64,000 nucleotides of DNA from Oxyruncus cristatus. Lineage: Eukaryota > Chordata > Aves > Passeriformes > Cotingidae. Numbering within the stretch: position 1 is the stretch's first letter; each line of letters opens with the position of its first letter. Shown here one piece after another: positions 1-13,764 of this stretch. Made by a program: the position numbers and the translations under genes. The stretch covers positions 1,542,300 to 1,606,299 of the forward strand of contig VXAY01006698.1 of assembly GCA_013399855.1 (NCBI GenBank). Direction: 5' to 3'. The notes under the pieces were generated by a model. The model did no database searches. It saw only the letters and a list, made by a program, of their open reading frames with translations, and was not told the DNA's origin.

Positions 1-3000
1 GATGAGTTTCAGTGACTCAAAATTAAGTGTGCCATGTCCAGGATCTGTTCTTCTGGGATGAACTCCATTTGAATTAGTATATTTAAAAATGGATTTGAAA
101 GAAATCATCATACATATAGGGCTGCAATGGAGACCAGAAATCTGACTGCAGTATCTTTTTACTTAGTCCTGCAGCTGCCAGTGCCAGCAGCACTGGGCAC
201 TCAGCTACCAGGAAGGAGAGGAGATGGTGAGAAGCAGGAAGTGGTCAAAACCTGTCCCCAGTGAGCAGCCAAGATCAAGGAAAGAGAGAGAAATAAAGAC
301 AGACTTATTTCCCTCCTAGCAGCCAGGAAAAGGAAAGAGATCAGCAACGGTTCATATCCTTCCTTCATTTCCCTCTTGTCCTGTGGCTGTGCACAAAAAG
401 AGATGCCTCATGAGGATTAGAGTATTGCTTCTCCTCTTCATTTCCCAGTGGACCACCTCTGGGATGAAGTGATGTAAGAAGGAATGAATTTGGTCTCGTG
501 GTCTCCAGTGAAACGTATTGCTATACATCACCTGGAATGTCCTCACAGTGCTCATAAAGACTGCATCATCACCAGCATTGGGGTTTCACCCCATGTGTGA
601 GATATGATGAGAACCTTCCTGGTGATGGAGCCTCCATCCAGACCCTTGAGGAAAAAATATTTGAATCCATTAGCAGAGGTCAAAACTTTCTCTGATGAGT
701 GTTGTGTACCTGACTGCCTCTTACTGAAATACCACTGTGAGTAAAAACCACTGACTTCTGGGAATTTCACCCCAAAATACATATAATTTTGTGACAAATA
801 TATGTCTGACATATTGTCTTCTTACATTTGCCTCTGCAGTTCAGACTACAGTACTTCCCTGGTAACCTTTCTTTTCCACCACCACCCTTGTGTGATCCCA
901 AGAGGCCATTAAAATGCCAAAGATACAAGTGTGAAATGAAGAGGGTTGACGTCTCTACCAGCACAACCTCATGGACGCCAGTACCCTTGGGAATTGAGCT
1001 ATGGTAGGGAAACATATAAGATTTTAAATGTGAGCAGTGTCCCCTTAGTGGCATAGACATACTCTTTTTTGCATTCATGATGAGTGACAACTTGAAATGC
1101 CTGCCCTCAGGCATGTGGCAGCAGCGTGAGATACTATGAAAAGCCAAGTTCCTTCTGGAACAAGGGTAATGATTTAACTGAGTTAAAACCTCTGAGTACT
1201 TGTGTAAGCAGACATAGAAGTGAGAATGACAAAAACCATTATGCAGGAGCCACATTGTGGACAGTAAATACAGCTGGAGCTGGGCAGGTGGTGAATACAG
1301 CACAGGTTAAAGCATTGTGATATTGCGATCTCCTGTGCCAGGTCACCTTCCCGCTGCCTCAAACCCTGAGGAACGTCCTTGAGTGTTTGCATGCATTTTA
1401 CAAATAGTTTTGCTGTGACTGAAGTGCTCAGGTTTTCCTTTTAGATAAACAGCATCTCTGCATTTAAGCCATTTCTTTGTAGTTTGCTGCCTCCAACAGG
1501 ATTACTAGGAACATTTCCTTCAGTCAGTGACAAAAGACCTGCAACAATAAGAGCAGCTGCCTTTGATTCTCACAGAGGAGGGCAGAATGGTCCTGAAAAA
1601 CAAGCAACACATCTGTAGAGATGTCAAGAGATGTCAGCTAGATATTAGCATAACTCCAGATTGAAAACTACCTGTCTTGACAGTTGTTTAAGTATCATTA
1701 ATACTTAAACTGTTTAAAAGTTTATGATCAACACCAGATCAATTGCTTTTTTGAGAATAAACCAAGACAATTCTTTCATTATTCCAATGTCATTCTTGGA
1801 GGTTTTATCTCTTTGAAAGGGCAGAGAAAATAAGAGGCGATTGCTGTGAGCAGCCTCTCAAGCCAGCCCCTCACGTGCAAGCTGTCTCTGTATTATTACA
1901 CACCTGCTTGCACAGGATCTTTGAACCCCAAGTGCAAAGTCTTGGTTCATTAGGACTAATGAAACTTGAACATAAGTTCAAAGTCTCAAGACAGGTCAAC
2001 CAGATTGCTGGGTGCTAGAAAAATATGAAAGTGCTGCTTGACTTGAAGGAGTGCAACTGCCAAACACAAGCTCAAGTGTGGGTTACAAAACCTGTGTGTT
2101 CTTGCAGACCTGCACAAACACACATGAAAAGTGGGGCGTATAGACTAAAAGACTGGTCAGGACATGCAATACCCATCATGTTCCCTGCAAGAAACACGGC
2201 AAGAGATTAAATTAAAGGGGATTTCTCAGAAGTGGAATAGGAGCACCAGTACAGAGTGGTCCCTGGATGGATGGATGAGGCCAGCTGCAATTCTCAACCT
2301 GAACTGTAGCGATCCCCACCTCCCAGCACCTCAACCCAGTGGCCCACTAGACTCTTTAGTCACCACAATGGTTTTCTCACGAAGAAGGTGTTACATGAAG
2401 AAAAACAAAATCAGAAGGAGAATATGAAAGGACTTCTTCCTTTCTGCATTTAACTGCATTTTTCCAATGTGCAAGCCAGCTTGAACCTGGAGAGACATAC
2501 TGATCTCAGTGTTAAGGTGATTAAGAACTGTGTGTTTATGCAAAGCTGTATTTAGATTAAAACTTTATAACCTCTTAACATACACAAGTCTAAAAATAAC
2601 ATTAAGCACATGTTCTTTATCACAGTTAAAGCTATTGCAACAAACTCCATCCAACATCACACCCAGCTGCTTGCTGTTATGTTGCATAGTAACAATATTC
2701 AGCAAAAACAGAAACCACTTTTGGTCAAATGAATGAAGAGTTGAGAGTAGCCTTTGAAAGAGGATACATGGCTTATTCTGGGGCATTTACCCTGATATGG
2801 GAGACACAGGAAAAAGGCAGATGCAAGCTAGAGATCAAACCTAGTGCCATCATACCCAGTCAGGGAATGGGATGGGGTGGGAACACTTTCCTGAGAATCA
2901 GCAAACATTTTTTTGGTCCCTAGTACAAGGAACAGACACAGCAAGGTTGCACCCTGCTCCGATGATGATGTGAGGTAAAGACTACATTAAGCACTCTCCA

Positions 3001-6000
3001 GCTTGGCTGTGCTCTGCTCTGTGTTACTGGGAGCTGGGAATCAGCAGAGGAGCCCTTTTTTCGGGCTACTGTGTGTCTGGGATATTCAGAAGGACACTAG
3101 CAAAGAAGGGAAGGAAGAGGAGCAGGTTACGACCACCTAAGCACATCTTTATGCAATTGAAGCAGCATGAAATTACATTCATGAAAAGAGGAATCAGTCC
3201 ACAGACACAAAAGCATCAAACCCTTGGAAATGGCATGTCTATGATCAACCCTGATGACTGGCTTGTTTTCAGTGTGGCCCAGTTCATGCTCCTGAGTCTG
3301 GTCACCTCTAAACTTTTAAACTCAGTTTTTCCTGTATGGAAAAAAGAATTAACTCAGATGTCAGACACTCCAAAATACCTTCAGTGACATGAACTTCGGC
3401 ATCTGATCTACTTTTTTGGAACTCAGCCACCACTTCTCTTCAGTTAATAGGAGCAGAAAAACACTGTTTCTCAGATCCTTCTGTTCAGCTTAAAGGCAAC
3501 CGCACGTGCATTTGGCACTTTGTCAGTCAAGAAATAAAAATAAGGGGTTTATATAGAAAATGCTGACACAAATCCTGGCAGGGCTACCGGGCATCCATGT
3601 AATATGGGTGAAGATCACAAGCTGTTACTGCAGTTGAACCCACCCTGGTGAAGCCATGCTGCTTTTGCCCACGTGTGAGGGACACCGGTGCTATCCTTGT
3701 GCTAATATCTGCTTTGGAAAGGCTGCTGACAATCTGTTTGATCTTAGTCAAGCCTGAGTTAAAAGCTAAACAGAAGCAGAGGTCTAAAGGCTTGTGGAAA
3801 TGGAGTCTTAATTTTTGCCAAAATTTGCTGCCGAGGCAAAACTCCCAACATTAAGTCAGAGGTGGTTTTATACCTTTGTCACACTGTTGAACATCACCGG
3901 TGCCACTCACAGTCCAGTCCTCAAATAACCACGTAGAAACCAGGAGGTGAAAGTCAAGTAGCAGCCCCTTAGCTGGTGAAGAATTTGCTTCAGTCCTTCA
4001 GTCCAGAATTTACCTTATCCTTCCTTTGGCACCTCTTCATCTCAGATCCACTTCGTTCCTGGCCTCCAGCTTGCTCCTCTTCATCTCCCTCAGTTTTCTT
4101 GCCACATCTCTTTGTCTCCCCAGAAAAAGTTGGAGAAATAACTTGGACCTATCATCCACTTCACTGGGGGCTGCATCTCCCAGTCCTATGTATGGCTTGT
4201 TATTGCACAGGCTACAGGACAGGAACTGCTGGCCACACTCTGCTTTGACAACGGATGTGTGCCCAGCTGCTCCTATTGTCGTACACAGAATAGGCTTTTT
4301 GCCGGTATTGGGGCTGGATTAGTGGCTTGAGAAACGTCATTCAGGACAGTCAGCTATTTTTATTTTTGTCTTGCAGTTCACAGGAATTCCAGCCCACCCA
4401 TCAAAGACCCAGCTTTGTTGCATAGCTTCCCACGTCAGTCAAAGGTGGTCACTGTTCTTGGGCTGCGTGTGAGGAAGACGTACTGGAAATTAAACACTCT
4501 CTTTGCATCAGATTTTGTTTTCCCTGAGCAAGAAACTACAGATTTTTGCTTGTTTCTGTACATATGAAGAAGGCAGGACGGTGCAATTAAATTACTTAAA
4601 ACCACTCAGAAACAGGGCACAGCTATTGCCTGATTAGGAGCTATTTCTACTTCTATGTACCAAGCTTTTAGTGGGGTTTGGTCCCATGCACCGTCACCTT
4701 TGGGGGGATGAGTGGGGGACAAAAGAGCAGAAGAAGGTGCTGGGGATTCTGAACTGCACTGGTACAGAGGCCCATGAGAGCAGCTCTGGGCAGCTGCTGC
4801 AAGGGCTGCCTGTGGGTTCTGCTGGATGATAGAAATCCTTGTGGTCTTTATATATTAGTCTATTATTCTTTAGGATTTTATTTCTCTGTGAATTTAGCTT
4901 TTGCTTTCCCATGGAACTGCACTGTACTTTCTCTTCCCTCCTGCATATGGGAGCAGATAACACCAAATTATACAAGATTTGTGTAAAATACTACCCTGTG
5001 TGTGATACTTTCTTAAAGCTGCTGAAAAGAATAACCCTGGCCTGTCCTCTGCCAAAGAGCTGGGCTGGAAGGGAGGATGAAGAGATGTCTCCACACCTCT
5101 CAGTCCTCAACAGACATGAAATGCATCTTTGGTTAGCCTTATAGAGTGAGTTTCCTACTTTGAAAATGCATCTCCAGCCTTCCCTAAAACATCCCAAGGA
5201 AGGGATTTGGGTTCTCTGTGCTCTGTGCCAGAGGACTGTGAATGCAAGCCAGGGAATGGTACAGGGTATGGACCCTGCCTTGACCCCTGGTGTCTGCAGG
5301 CACACATAGGAGGGGGAAAGGATCCCACAGGGGAGAACCTTCCCCAATCTGCTGGAGTCACTCCAGGTTTTCAAGAGCAAAGAGGTGTGTGGAGAACAGC
5401 TGAAAGCCTGCGTCTGATGGACTGTTAAAATTAAAACTTTCCTTCTTTCAGGTTGGTTTTGCTTCTTTTTCCCTTGTACCCTGTCACCCCCATTCTACTG
5501 CCACTCCAACAGCAGCATCTCAGTGAGCGCTGGGAATTTCCTGGCAGAGCAGAGACCAGCAGTATGGCCCAGGAGCTTTGCTCACCACTGGGACGGTGGC
5601 GGAGTGCTGTAGGGATACAGAGAGGCCCCTGGCCTCATGGGTGCTCTGATGTGAGTGGTTGTAACAAAAAGCTTCAGAGGACCATGGACCACAGCAGGGT
5701 GGACCACATGACCAAATAGCTGAAATCTCTTCTGAGAGCGACAGCCCTTGGTATGCACCATTTGCTGGCCTCCAGATCCTCAGTGAGATGCAGGTGGCTG
5801 CTTCTCGTCCTGTCCACCCCGACACAGTGGGCAGGTACCCTTACATGTGGTCAGTGCCCAGCCCAAATGGCAAATGTCTCAGCAACGTAGGAGAACAAAG
5901 AGACAGAGAGCTCCCTATGCCCTGCTTTTTGCAGCTTTCTGAGGATCTTTTGACTGGGAAGGGCTCCCAGCACTTTTTGCATTCTGCAAGGGGAAGAAGA

Positions 6001-8472
6001 GGTTTTCCCACTGAAATTCAGACTCTTCCCCTTTAGTCAAGCCAAAGAGGTCAAAACATGAGGGAGAGGCCTGTGTCTGAGTTCTCCTTCATTGTTAAAC
6101 AGGACAAGCATCTTCTGCATCTTGAACATCCTTCCAAACTAAGGAAGAAATATCTCCTTCCTGTATTTTCCATGCTACAGAAGGTAACTGTCATGCCTAG
6201 ACATGGAGACTTTGCCTGTCCCCTGGGGCTTCCACATTTGGGCTATGCTGTCATTTGAGAGGAACATGCCCAACCTCTCATGGGCCACAGCAGCACCAGT
6301 TCAGCACGTCACTCTGAAGGACAGACTCGCTGAGGCCCATGTACCTTGGTCATGTCCAAGGCACTCCCAAAGCATCTCAGGAGAATCCCTACAGGACATC
6401 TGAAGTGGGACAATGTTCATCTACTGCTCTGGGGAGGAACCTGTTGAGGTCCACTCCTGCAGTCAGGACGCACCTCCACCTTCTGCCACTCACGGAGACA
6501 CAGCCACACACCCAACAGAGAGGGTGATTCTTTACCTACACCATGCCCTACCACAAGGCCGAGGAGGCAGCTTGGGCCAGATTCCAAAACTAGGATCTTC
6601 TGTGCTGTTGGTTCCCTTAGGTTCCCTGTGTGTCCACGGCTGTGCTTGGCAAGAAGGTGAGCCCCTACCTCCAGTACCTCTAGAATGACATGGAAGAGGA
6701 GAGGGACGTCCACTCTCCCACAGATGCCAGGGCTGCTGCCATGTTAATGGCCTTCCTTCACACTCCCCTCTTGCTGTCCTTCAGACCCTTCAAGTCTCAC
6801 ACATGAGGTGCATGTCACACATCTGCCTGTCTCACATGTGTGTAGAGCACTGCCACACTGTCCCCTTAGATCTATGACCCAACATCTCATGCACCACTGC
6901 CCAGTCCCACCTCTGACTCACCAGCTTGCTGGCACAGGGGGTGCCAAAATTGGAAAGAAGCTGTCAAACTTGGAAAACAGGTTATTTTCTACCACTGGAA
7001 ACACCACTGCTCAGCAGTGCCCATGGGGCCAGCTGTCCTGTGAGTGGGAGGTCTGTGGGGTTAGTAGGTTCCCAGCCTGTACTAGCTTGCTGTCTGTGGG
7101 GTGGACACATCCCTGTTGAGAGCCTGGGCTTCATGCATCAGCTCATTTCACACGAGCCACAATCAGCACACCGGGAACACAGACCTGCCATCGTTTGACC
7201 TGGTTTCTAATCACTGGGCTGCACTTGAAACATTTGGTAGATTTTGTTTCCCAAGGAAACAGTATCAATTCAACTTTGTAAGCTGGTAAACATCAGTGTG
7301 ATACTATATCAGACCCTTCTAATTGACAGACATTTACAGAGAGGGGGTGAAGCAAATGAGAACAGTAATTAACTGAGAAACAACTTCAGTTGTTCTCTCA
7401 ATTCCCTCTGCACTGGGCTGAAATGGTATTCTGCCGTGCTACAAAATTACATGTACCACGTTAAAAGTAAACACTTAATCTAATATTCTAATTATAGGTT
7501 TAGATAAACATCACAGTTATAAATCATTTTAATGAGTATATAAAAAAGAAGCAAATACCACATTAACTTTTCATTACCTTTTCAACATCCCCCATGGATA
7601 ATGCAATTCATTTCTGGGTATAACCTACATGCTGTAGGTACACAGAAGAATTAAATAGTGTAGCTCTGGGAGTGGTTAAGGTGTTTTGGAATAAGAAATG
7701 GTTATGACTTGTTGATGCACTGCTCATAAAAATAAAGGTTATGCATTTTAACAAAAAAGTCTGGGATGGAAACATGGATAATTTGATCCATTAATTAAAA
7801 AGAAAAGATTTCTTAAATGCTGACCCCATACAAAAAAGATTCTTAATCAAAGAAAAGGTCAACAGCAGAAAACTCTGAGGGAAGTCAACTTTTCTTGACG
7901 AGCTGCTAACCTAAATACTCTCCAGTTACAGTCACATCGTCAAATACATCCACAAAAATCACAGTTAACGCAAAGTAAGCATCCCAATGGGTGGCAACTT
8001 CTTTGCAATAGTAATTCAACTGCTTTCAGAATGTAGCCACATGCTTCAGTAAAGAACAGAAACATCTGGGGAAAAATCATGCTGTTCTGTAACTCAGCAG
8101 AATTTCAACATTTACTTCAAATGTGATCAGGCATTGGGAGGTGTTTTCAGTGCTTTCTTTTAGGGAAAAGTCCCTCTTTAGGGTTTTTGGGTTTTAGTAA
8201 TAGCTTAAAAACATGAAATTTGGGTGATCTGAACAAAAACAGTAAGAAATTTCTGTTTCTTTGAAATAATGTAAGCAAATATCCCATGAAGCCTTCCTAC
8301 AGCAGTACTTTATTGTTTCTGATCTTACATAATGACTTTGTGTCTTACTCTAAAATTTGTGTTGTAATATTTGTACAGGCAGCAGAATTTCACACAGATA
8401 TTTGCAGTAGCTGAATCAAATAGCAGCAATGGTGAAGAAAATAAACTCCTTCACTGTGTCCTAATTTATTAC
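1..8472. other. Intergenic sequence, left end
   Basis: No gene was recognised. The stretch from about 5040 to 7200 is richer in GC than its surroundings and has many short open frames on both strands, but none resembles a known protein or keeps a coding pattern. I cannot exclude an unannotated long non-coding RNA there. In mammals this side of CAND1 leads to DYRK2, and no DYRK2 exon is present here. Confidence 0.7.
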
Positions 8473-8494
8473 ACTAGAAGTAAGAAAACCACTT
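8473..8494 (+). repeat. 22-bp direct repeat, copy 1
   Basis: This copy is identical over 22 bases to 9001-9022 (core AAGTAAGAAAACCACTT), while the bases just outside differ. The two copies are 528 bp apart. An exact match of this length at this distance is not expected by chance. It may be a target duplication, a small local duplication or a conserved site. Confidence 0.9.
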
Positions 8495-9000
8495 GAATCT
8501 CTGAGCCACACAGCACAGTAATTCGGTACTTCATGGACAAGTTGTATTTTCCTAGATGTAAACTAAATTATTTATATAATGCATAGAGCATACGAGCTAT
8601 CCATCACCTGATACCTCCGAAAAAATAGGATGGAAAGCAGCCAGCATTAATTGATCATCCAACTGTCCAGTTACTCTGTGTGGGAAATTTATGTCAGATG
8701 CTATATAATCACTTTGAAACATTTTCCACAAATAAATCTACCCTATAGAGGGAGGTTGTTGTCTTTGGAAAAACTATTTATGAGCAGTGATTTGCCAGCT
8801 GCAGGACTTGAGTAGGATGTGAGCCAAGCTCCTGTCCCTGCTGAACAGCAGGGCTGGTGTTCACATCCAAACACACCTGATGGAAGGGCTGAGTCAACAG
8901 GACACTGCATAATTTTTCCAAGACAGGTTTCTGCGAGCTGTCAGAGGTAGTCTGGCCTGGTTCAGAGGAATCAGTGATTAAAATTACAGCTAGTTTCCAA

Positions 9001-9022
9001 ACTAGAAGTAAGAAAACCACTT
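9001..9022 (+). repeat. 22-bp direct repeat, copy 2
   Basis: This is the second copy of the element at 8473-8494. The 506 bp between the copies has no poly(A) tail next to copy 2 and no recognisable mobile-element sequence. Confidence 0.9.
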
Positions 9023-12000
9023 TAGATGGGCTTCCCCGATCCACCGGCTCAGCAGGGCTGGGCAGGCAGGTGGGTTTGCTGGTCTGTTCCCAGACCTGGT
9101 GGTCACCAGCCAAGCAGGAGCTCATGTGAATGAACCAGGCACCCTGGGAGAGGAACAATTCAAGCTCTGGGGCAGAGCTTGGCACAAAATCCAAGTCAAA
9201 CAAATCAGCAAGGGCAGCATGCCCCTATGCACCAGTGCAGCCAGGCCCTGGCCCTTACATGGAGACACAGTGGCTGGTCCATGGGAATGTCTCGTGTTTG
9301 AATGTCACCCAGAACTTCAGGGCAAAATCAGCTCCAGCAGCATCAAAGCATCATCTTCCTATCCTGGATCAGAACAGGGTATTTCATCCCATGCAAACAT
9401 GGAGTTAATTAGTTCATCAAATAACAAGTTATTCTGGCCAATAAAAATGTTGACAAACTATTTTTTTTTTTCTTCTCACTAAGCTACTAGTTCTGAGAAG
9501 CTCTGCTCTATCAGTTTTCTTGTCTCCTTTCAACTATGTGTCCCACATGAATGTTTGGGAAAGCTTTCTTTCTTGTATCTCAGCTTTCTACTCCACCAAA
9601 GCAAATATATTTACATCAAAGACCAGCTGCCTCCTAAGTTTGCAGCTTCATCTCTTTGTTCTTTTTTTTCTTTTCTTTTCTTTTTTCCTTCATTTAGCAA
9701 GAATTCTACCTTTGGAAAAGTCAGCCTTAGAACTTTCCTCAACCTACAAGGTGATGAAATGCCCTGCACAACACAAACTGGGGTGACAGATCAACATTGT
9801 ATGTTTTAATGGACACTTACAGTATGTCCACAAAAAGTTTCTGTTTTATCTGGTAGAGTATTACATATAATATTTTTTTACTGTGTATGGAAGAATACAG
9901 AAAAATGTAATTTGTTATGACTGCAATGTAAATCTTCGGGTGGCCTCAACAGTAGTGCCTGTGGGGCACACAGAACTTTGTAATACATGAAAAATAGTTG
10001 CCTTTCTTCATCTTTTCCTTGCTGCTTCACAAGACCTTGATAACAGGTAATCTTGATAGTCCGAGCAATTCCAGCTAAGCCTTTGCAATGACAAACTTGT
10101 CTTTCCATGTGTGCTGCTAATCCCAGTTTCCCCAGAAGAACCACCCTGGACAGCAAAGATTCCTGATGCTAACCATTTGGGATGCTCCACTGCCCCCTAT
10201 AAAGGCAGAGCCAGACGGGGTGCATGTGCCCTGCTGCTCTGGGAGGGATTTATTTCACAATCAATATCTCCCACAGTTGCTTTGGCCCTTCTTTCCATTT
10301 TCAAACCAGACCATCTTTTTCTTTCTTCCTTCCTCTCTCTTACTCTTCTTTTCCCAGGTCTTTCTATGACCATATTTTTCGTTTTTCCTTATTTAAGCCT
10401 CCACTTTTTTGATTTCTTCCTTTATCCCCTTAAAACTCACTCTCTGCCATGCACTGCTGACACCCAGGAGAGTAGCTGGTGGTAGAAGCTCTTGCTCCTC
10501 CAAGACCTCTCCTACACTGATTCTTCTTTCCCATAAAGGACATCTAATACTACAGAAAAAAAAATGACAGAGGTTATGGGTAAAATACGTGAGTATCCCT
10601 TTTCCCTGTAAGTTAACTAAGACAGATGCTTCAACTTCGTAGAGCTTTTGCTAAAGTACAGGGAGACCTGTGGACTTTTTTGGACTTCCCAAGTAGAAAA
10701 GATCTCCCTACACAAAATTACCATACCTCAGCTCCAAGGATACACAATGTTTGAATATTATTGTTACTAAGAAGCGCCACTCAAGCACCTGGAGTCTGAA
10801 AAGGTTTGCAGTGAACGTCAGATCTGACCTGTACACACTGACATGTCTTGAGTACTCGAGCTCCTTCTTCCCCCTGGCTTGGTATCAAACACTCAAAATC
10901 CCCTACGGATTTACCGTGCATGGAGCTCCCCCTGGTGGCAGGCAATGTTCTGGAGTTAACGCCCTTCCCCTCCTTTATCACTTCCATGGCAAACTGTCAA
11001 ATCTTCCAGTCATGCTAAAAACAGCTATGAAATATAGCTGGTGATTCATTATTTTTTTAACAGAGGTGTTCGGACTCTTCTGAGTCTGAATCACAGTGGT
11101 AAATTATTAATTTTGTTGGCACTTTCACTCGATATTAAAATACAAGTTGATGCTTGTATGGCAATGGTGGAGACCAAGGAAATCATCAGCTGAATCCAAT
11201 CAGCGTGCAGGAAAAAAACCCCAAAGCATTTCCTATCAAGAAAATCTGACCCTGGGACACCTGAATCTTTAGCAAAAGGCAAGCAAAGGCTCAGCTCTCT
11301 GGTGAGTGCAGGGAAACTTCTGGTCCACCTTTTTGGCCTGCCACAGGAGCCTGCAGACCACATTCAAAGTGTTCTCTTACTGGCCCCAGCTCTGAGATTG
11401 CAAAGTGCAGAGCTGGTTAAATTGCTGCTACACAGTGGAAATCCTACCCAGTTTCCAAAACAGCCATTGAATATGTGTTGGTCTGGTCATCTCCACGATC
11501 TTCTAAGTGATTTGTTCTTGCAAGTGCTAAGAGAACACAGAGGGTTCAACTGAAAGCTGGGTCCTGTCTGTACCTGAAGCAAATTCTGCACTGGAATTGA
11601 TTTGCAGACATGGTGAGACCCTTGAGCCTCAGGGATGAGGTGGGGGGTGGGCATCCTTCTGCCATGTCTCTTCCTGGGCATGAAAGATCAAGCACCCTCC
11701 CTCTGGTTCCATCACTGGCACTATGCATCATCCTCCTGACAGGGCCATAGGCACAAATCCAGAAGGCTCTCAAAGAAGAAACCATAGTGCACGTTCATCA
11801 TGACACCAAGAAAGGGGGGAAAGATCTTGCTTTGCTCTTCATCCCTTTGCTTAGACTCTTCCTTCAGTTTTTGCTCATTTGGTTCCAGAGAGCTCCAGAA
11901 AATCACACAGCCTACATTTGACCCAAGATTCTTTCTAAAATTTTTGTTCTTCACACTTCTTTCTACAAAAGAGGAATTTTCATTTTATCTGGGCCTCCTT

Positions 12001-13526
12001 ATCTTTGTGGGAGAGATCAACTATCTAACTAGCAAAACATAGGGCCATTACAAACCAGGGTAATAACAGTTTGACGGCTTATCTTAATGATAATTTATTC
12101 TCTAGCTAAAGAGGCATATAGCTGAGAGATGTGAATTTATTTACAGTTCATGCTTGACCTTTTTAATGTCTGGTAAAATCATGTTATGGAACTGTTTGAA
12201 AATTTATTATCCCCATTTAGCAATGCTGACATTTTGTGATTATTGGCTATGGAAAATCTACTGGCACTGTCAGGCAGAGAAAGTTCAGAAATTGCTTCCA
12301 GGGAACAACAAAGCTCTGATTTTTAGAGTGCTGAACACTAACAGATCCTTTTTATTGCATATTTTTAATATCCACAAAAAAAAGGAAAAGCAAGCTGCAA
12401 AGCAAAGCTGAAAATGGAAAGGAGAAAAATACCCTTGATTAAATGCAAATCAGAACAGGGCTTCACTCCCAGCTGTGTGAAGTCAATGGTAAAAAGCATC
12501 ATTTCTTCAAAGCAAGAATGATCAGGTCCAGGGGCACTCCAAAACCAGTCGTCTGCCAGTTTAGAGTGATGACAGGTGGAAAATAGCTCAAAATAGTCCA
12601 GCTGACAGCAAAGCAGCCATACATGAGCCTCAGGCTTGTGGGGGGGTCTGCAGGCCAGGAGCTTCGGCAATTAGTGCTTGAGAAACTTTCCAAGTGCTCA
12701 GGCCACACAGGCGCCCTGCACTTGAAGGAGAAGGGGTGAGGATGGCCCCATGGGGCTCTTTAAATCACCAATGGCACCTTGTGTTTCTTGTACACGGCCC
12801 AGGGCGCTGTTTCTCAGCAGGTATCTGGCACAGAGCAGTGATGAGTAAGACCAGTATAAAATTGTCAGTAGGTAGTAGCTTGACACAGTGCTCAGGATGG
12901 TATTGAAAAAACCTTTGCCAAGATACTTCAATTGTGTTGTTGTACAGCAGCAAAACATTACCACAGAATGACCATTCACAGTCTTTGTTAGAAGATATTG
13001 TTTTTCCTGACCTTTCATTTTCGGTGACCTTCCTTTTCAAACACTACCAACCTTCCTTTGCAAAATTCTCCTTTCTCCCTTTAAATTTTTCCACCTAACG
13101 CTACAGAAAAGTAGCATTATATTTGTAGAAAACAGTATTTTTTGTACAGCAATAAAAAGGTAGGTGCTCCATCAAAGTGCTCTTAAAATTCAGAAGGATA
13201 TTGATGCATAAAACTCTTCCCACTGGCAAGATGAGGCAGCTGATCTCAGCTCTTGAAACGCACATGTTCACGGTGCATCAGTGCTTCTGAAGGAATTAGC
13301 TATACAGGGTTGCAGCTGCTCTGGGCAAATGCACAGCTAACCAGTTTAACACTGGAGGATGTGGATCTTCCAACACACTTGGCTTGCTATAAAATCTTTC
13401 ATGCAACCAGATAAAAAATTCTTTCAGAGTTGCAGCTACAAAGAGAACCAAGAAATAAAAAGATTTACAGCCTTTCTAAGTTCCCATTTTCAGACCTGGT
13501 TTGCTATCACATTTGCAAATTCCATA
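9023..13526. other. Intergenic sequence
   Basis: No gene was recognised. A pyrimidine-rich tract of T runs broken by single C lies at 9660-9690. Further T/C-rich sequence lies near 10310-10430. Confidence 0.7.
9660..9690 (+). repeat. Pyrimidine-rich simple repeat
   Basis: This is a run of T interrupted by C in a (TTTTC)n-like pattern. It is low-complexity sequence without further meaning that I can see. Confidence 0.85.
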
Positions 13527-13764
13527 AGAGGATATGGCCTAACATCACACTGGGGGAGGTTTAGACTGGATACTCGGAAAAAAATTTTCACTGGAAGGGT
13601 GGTCAAGCATTGTGACGGGCCCAGGGAAGTGGAGGATTCAGTATCTCTGGAAATCTTCAAAAGTCATGTAGATGTGTCTCTTACGGTTTAGTGAACATGG
13701 CAGTGCTGGGTTAATAGTTGGAATGGAGATCTTAGAGGCCTTTTCCATGATTCTATGATTCTTC
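13527..13764 (+). mobile_element. CR1 LINE 3' fragment, sense
   Basis: The text follows the CR1 3' end: GGGGGAGGTTTAGACTGGAT, then a block for TTTTCACTGGAAGGGTGGTC, then GGGAAGTGGAGGATTCAG, GGCAGTGCTGGGTTAATAG and GATCTTAGAGGCCTTTTCC. It ends in ATTCTATGATTCT, the diagnostic CR1 terminal repeat. About 240 bp remain, 5' truncated and diverged. No coding capacity is left. Confidence 0.9.

Noticed and set aside
767..1303. A 178-codon open frame on the minus strand
   Set aside because: A frame of this length is about what chance allows in 64 kb read in six frames. The protein is rich in His, Cys and Ser with no domain, and an overlapping frame on the other strand is open too.
10111..10485. A 124-codon plus-strand frame
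   Set aside because: It is driven by a T/C-rich tract that encodes runs of Phe, Leu and Ser. This is low-complexity sequence, not a membrane protein.
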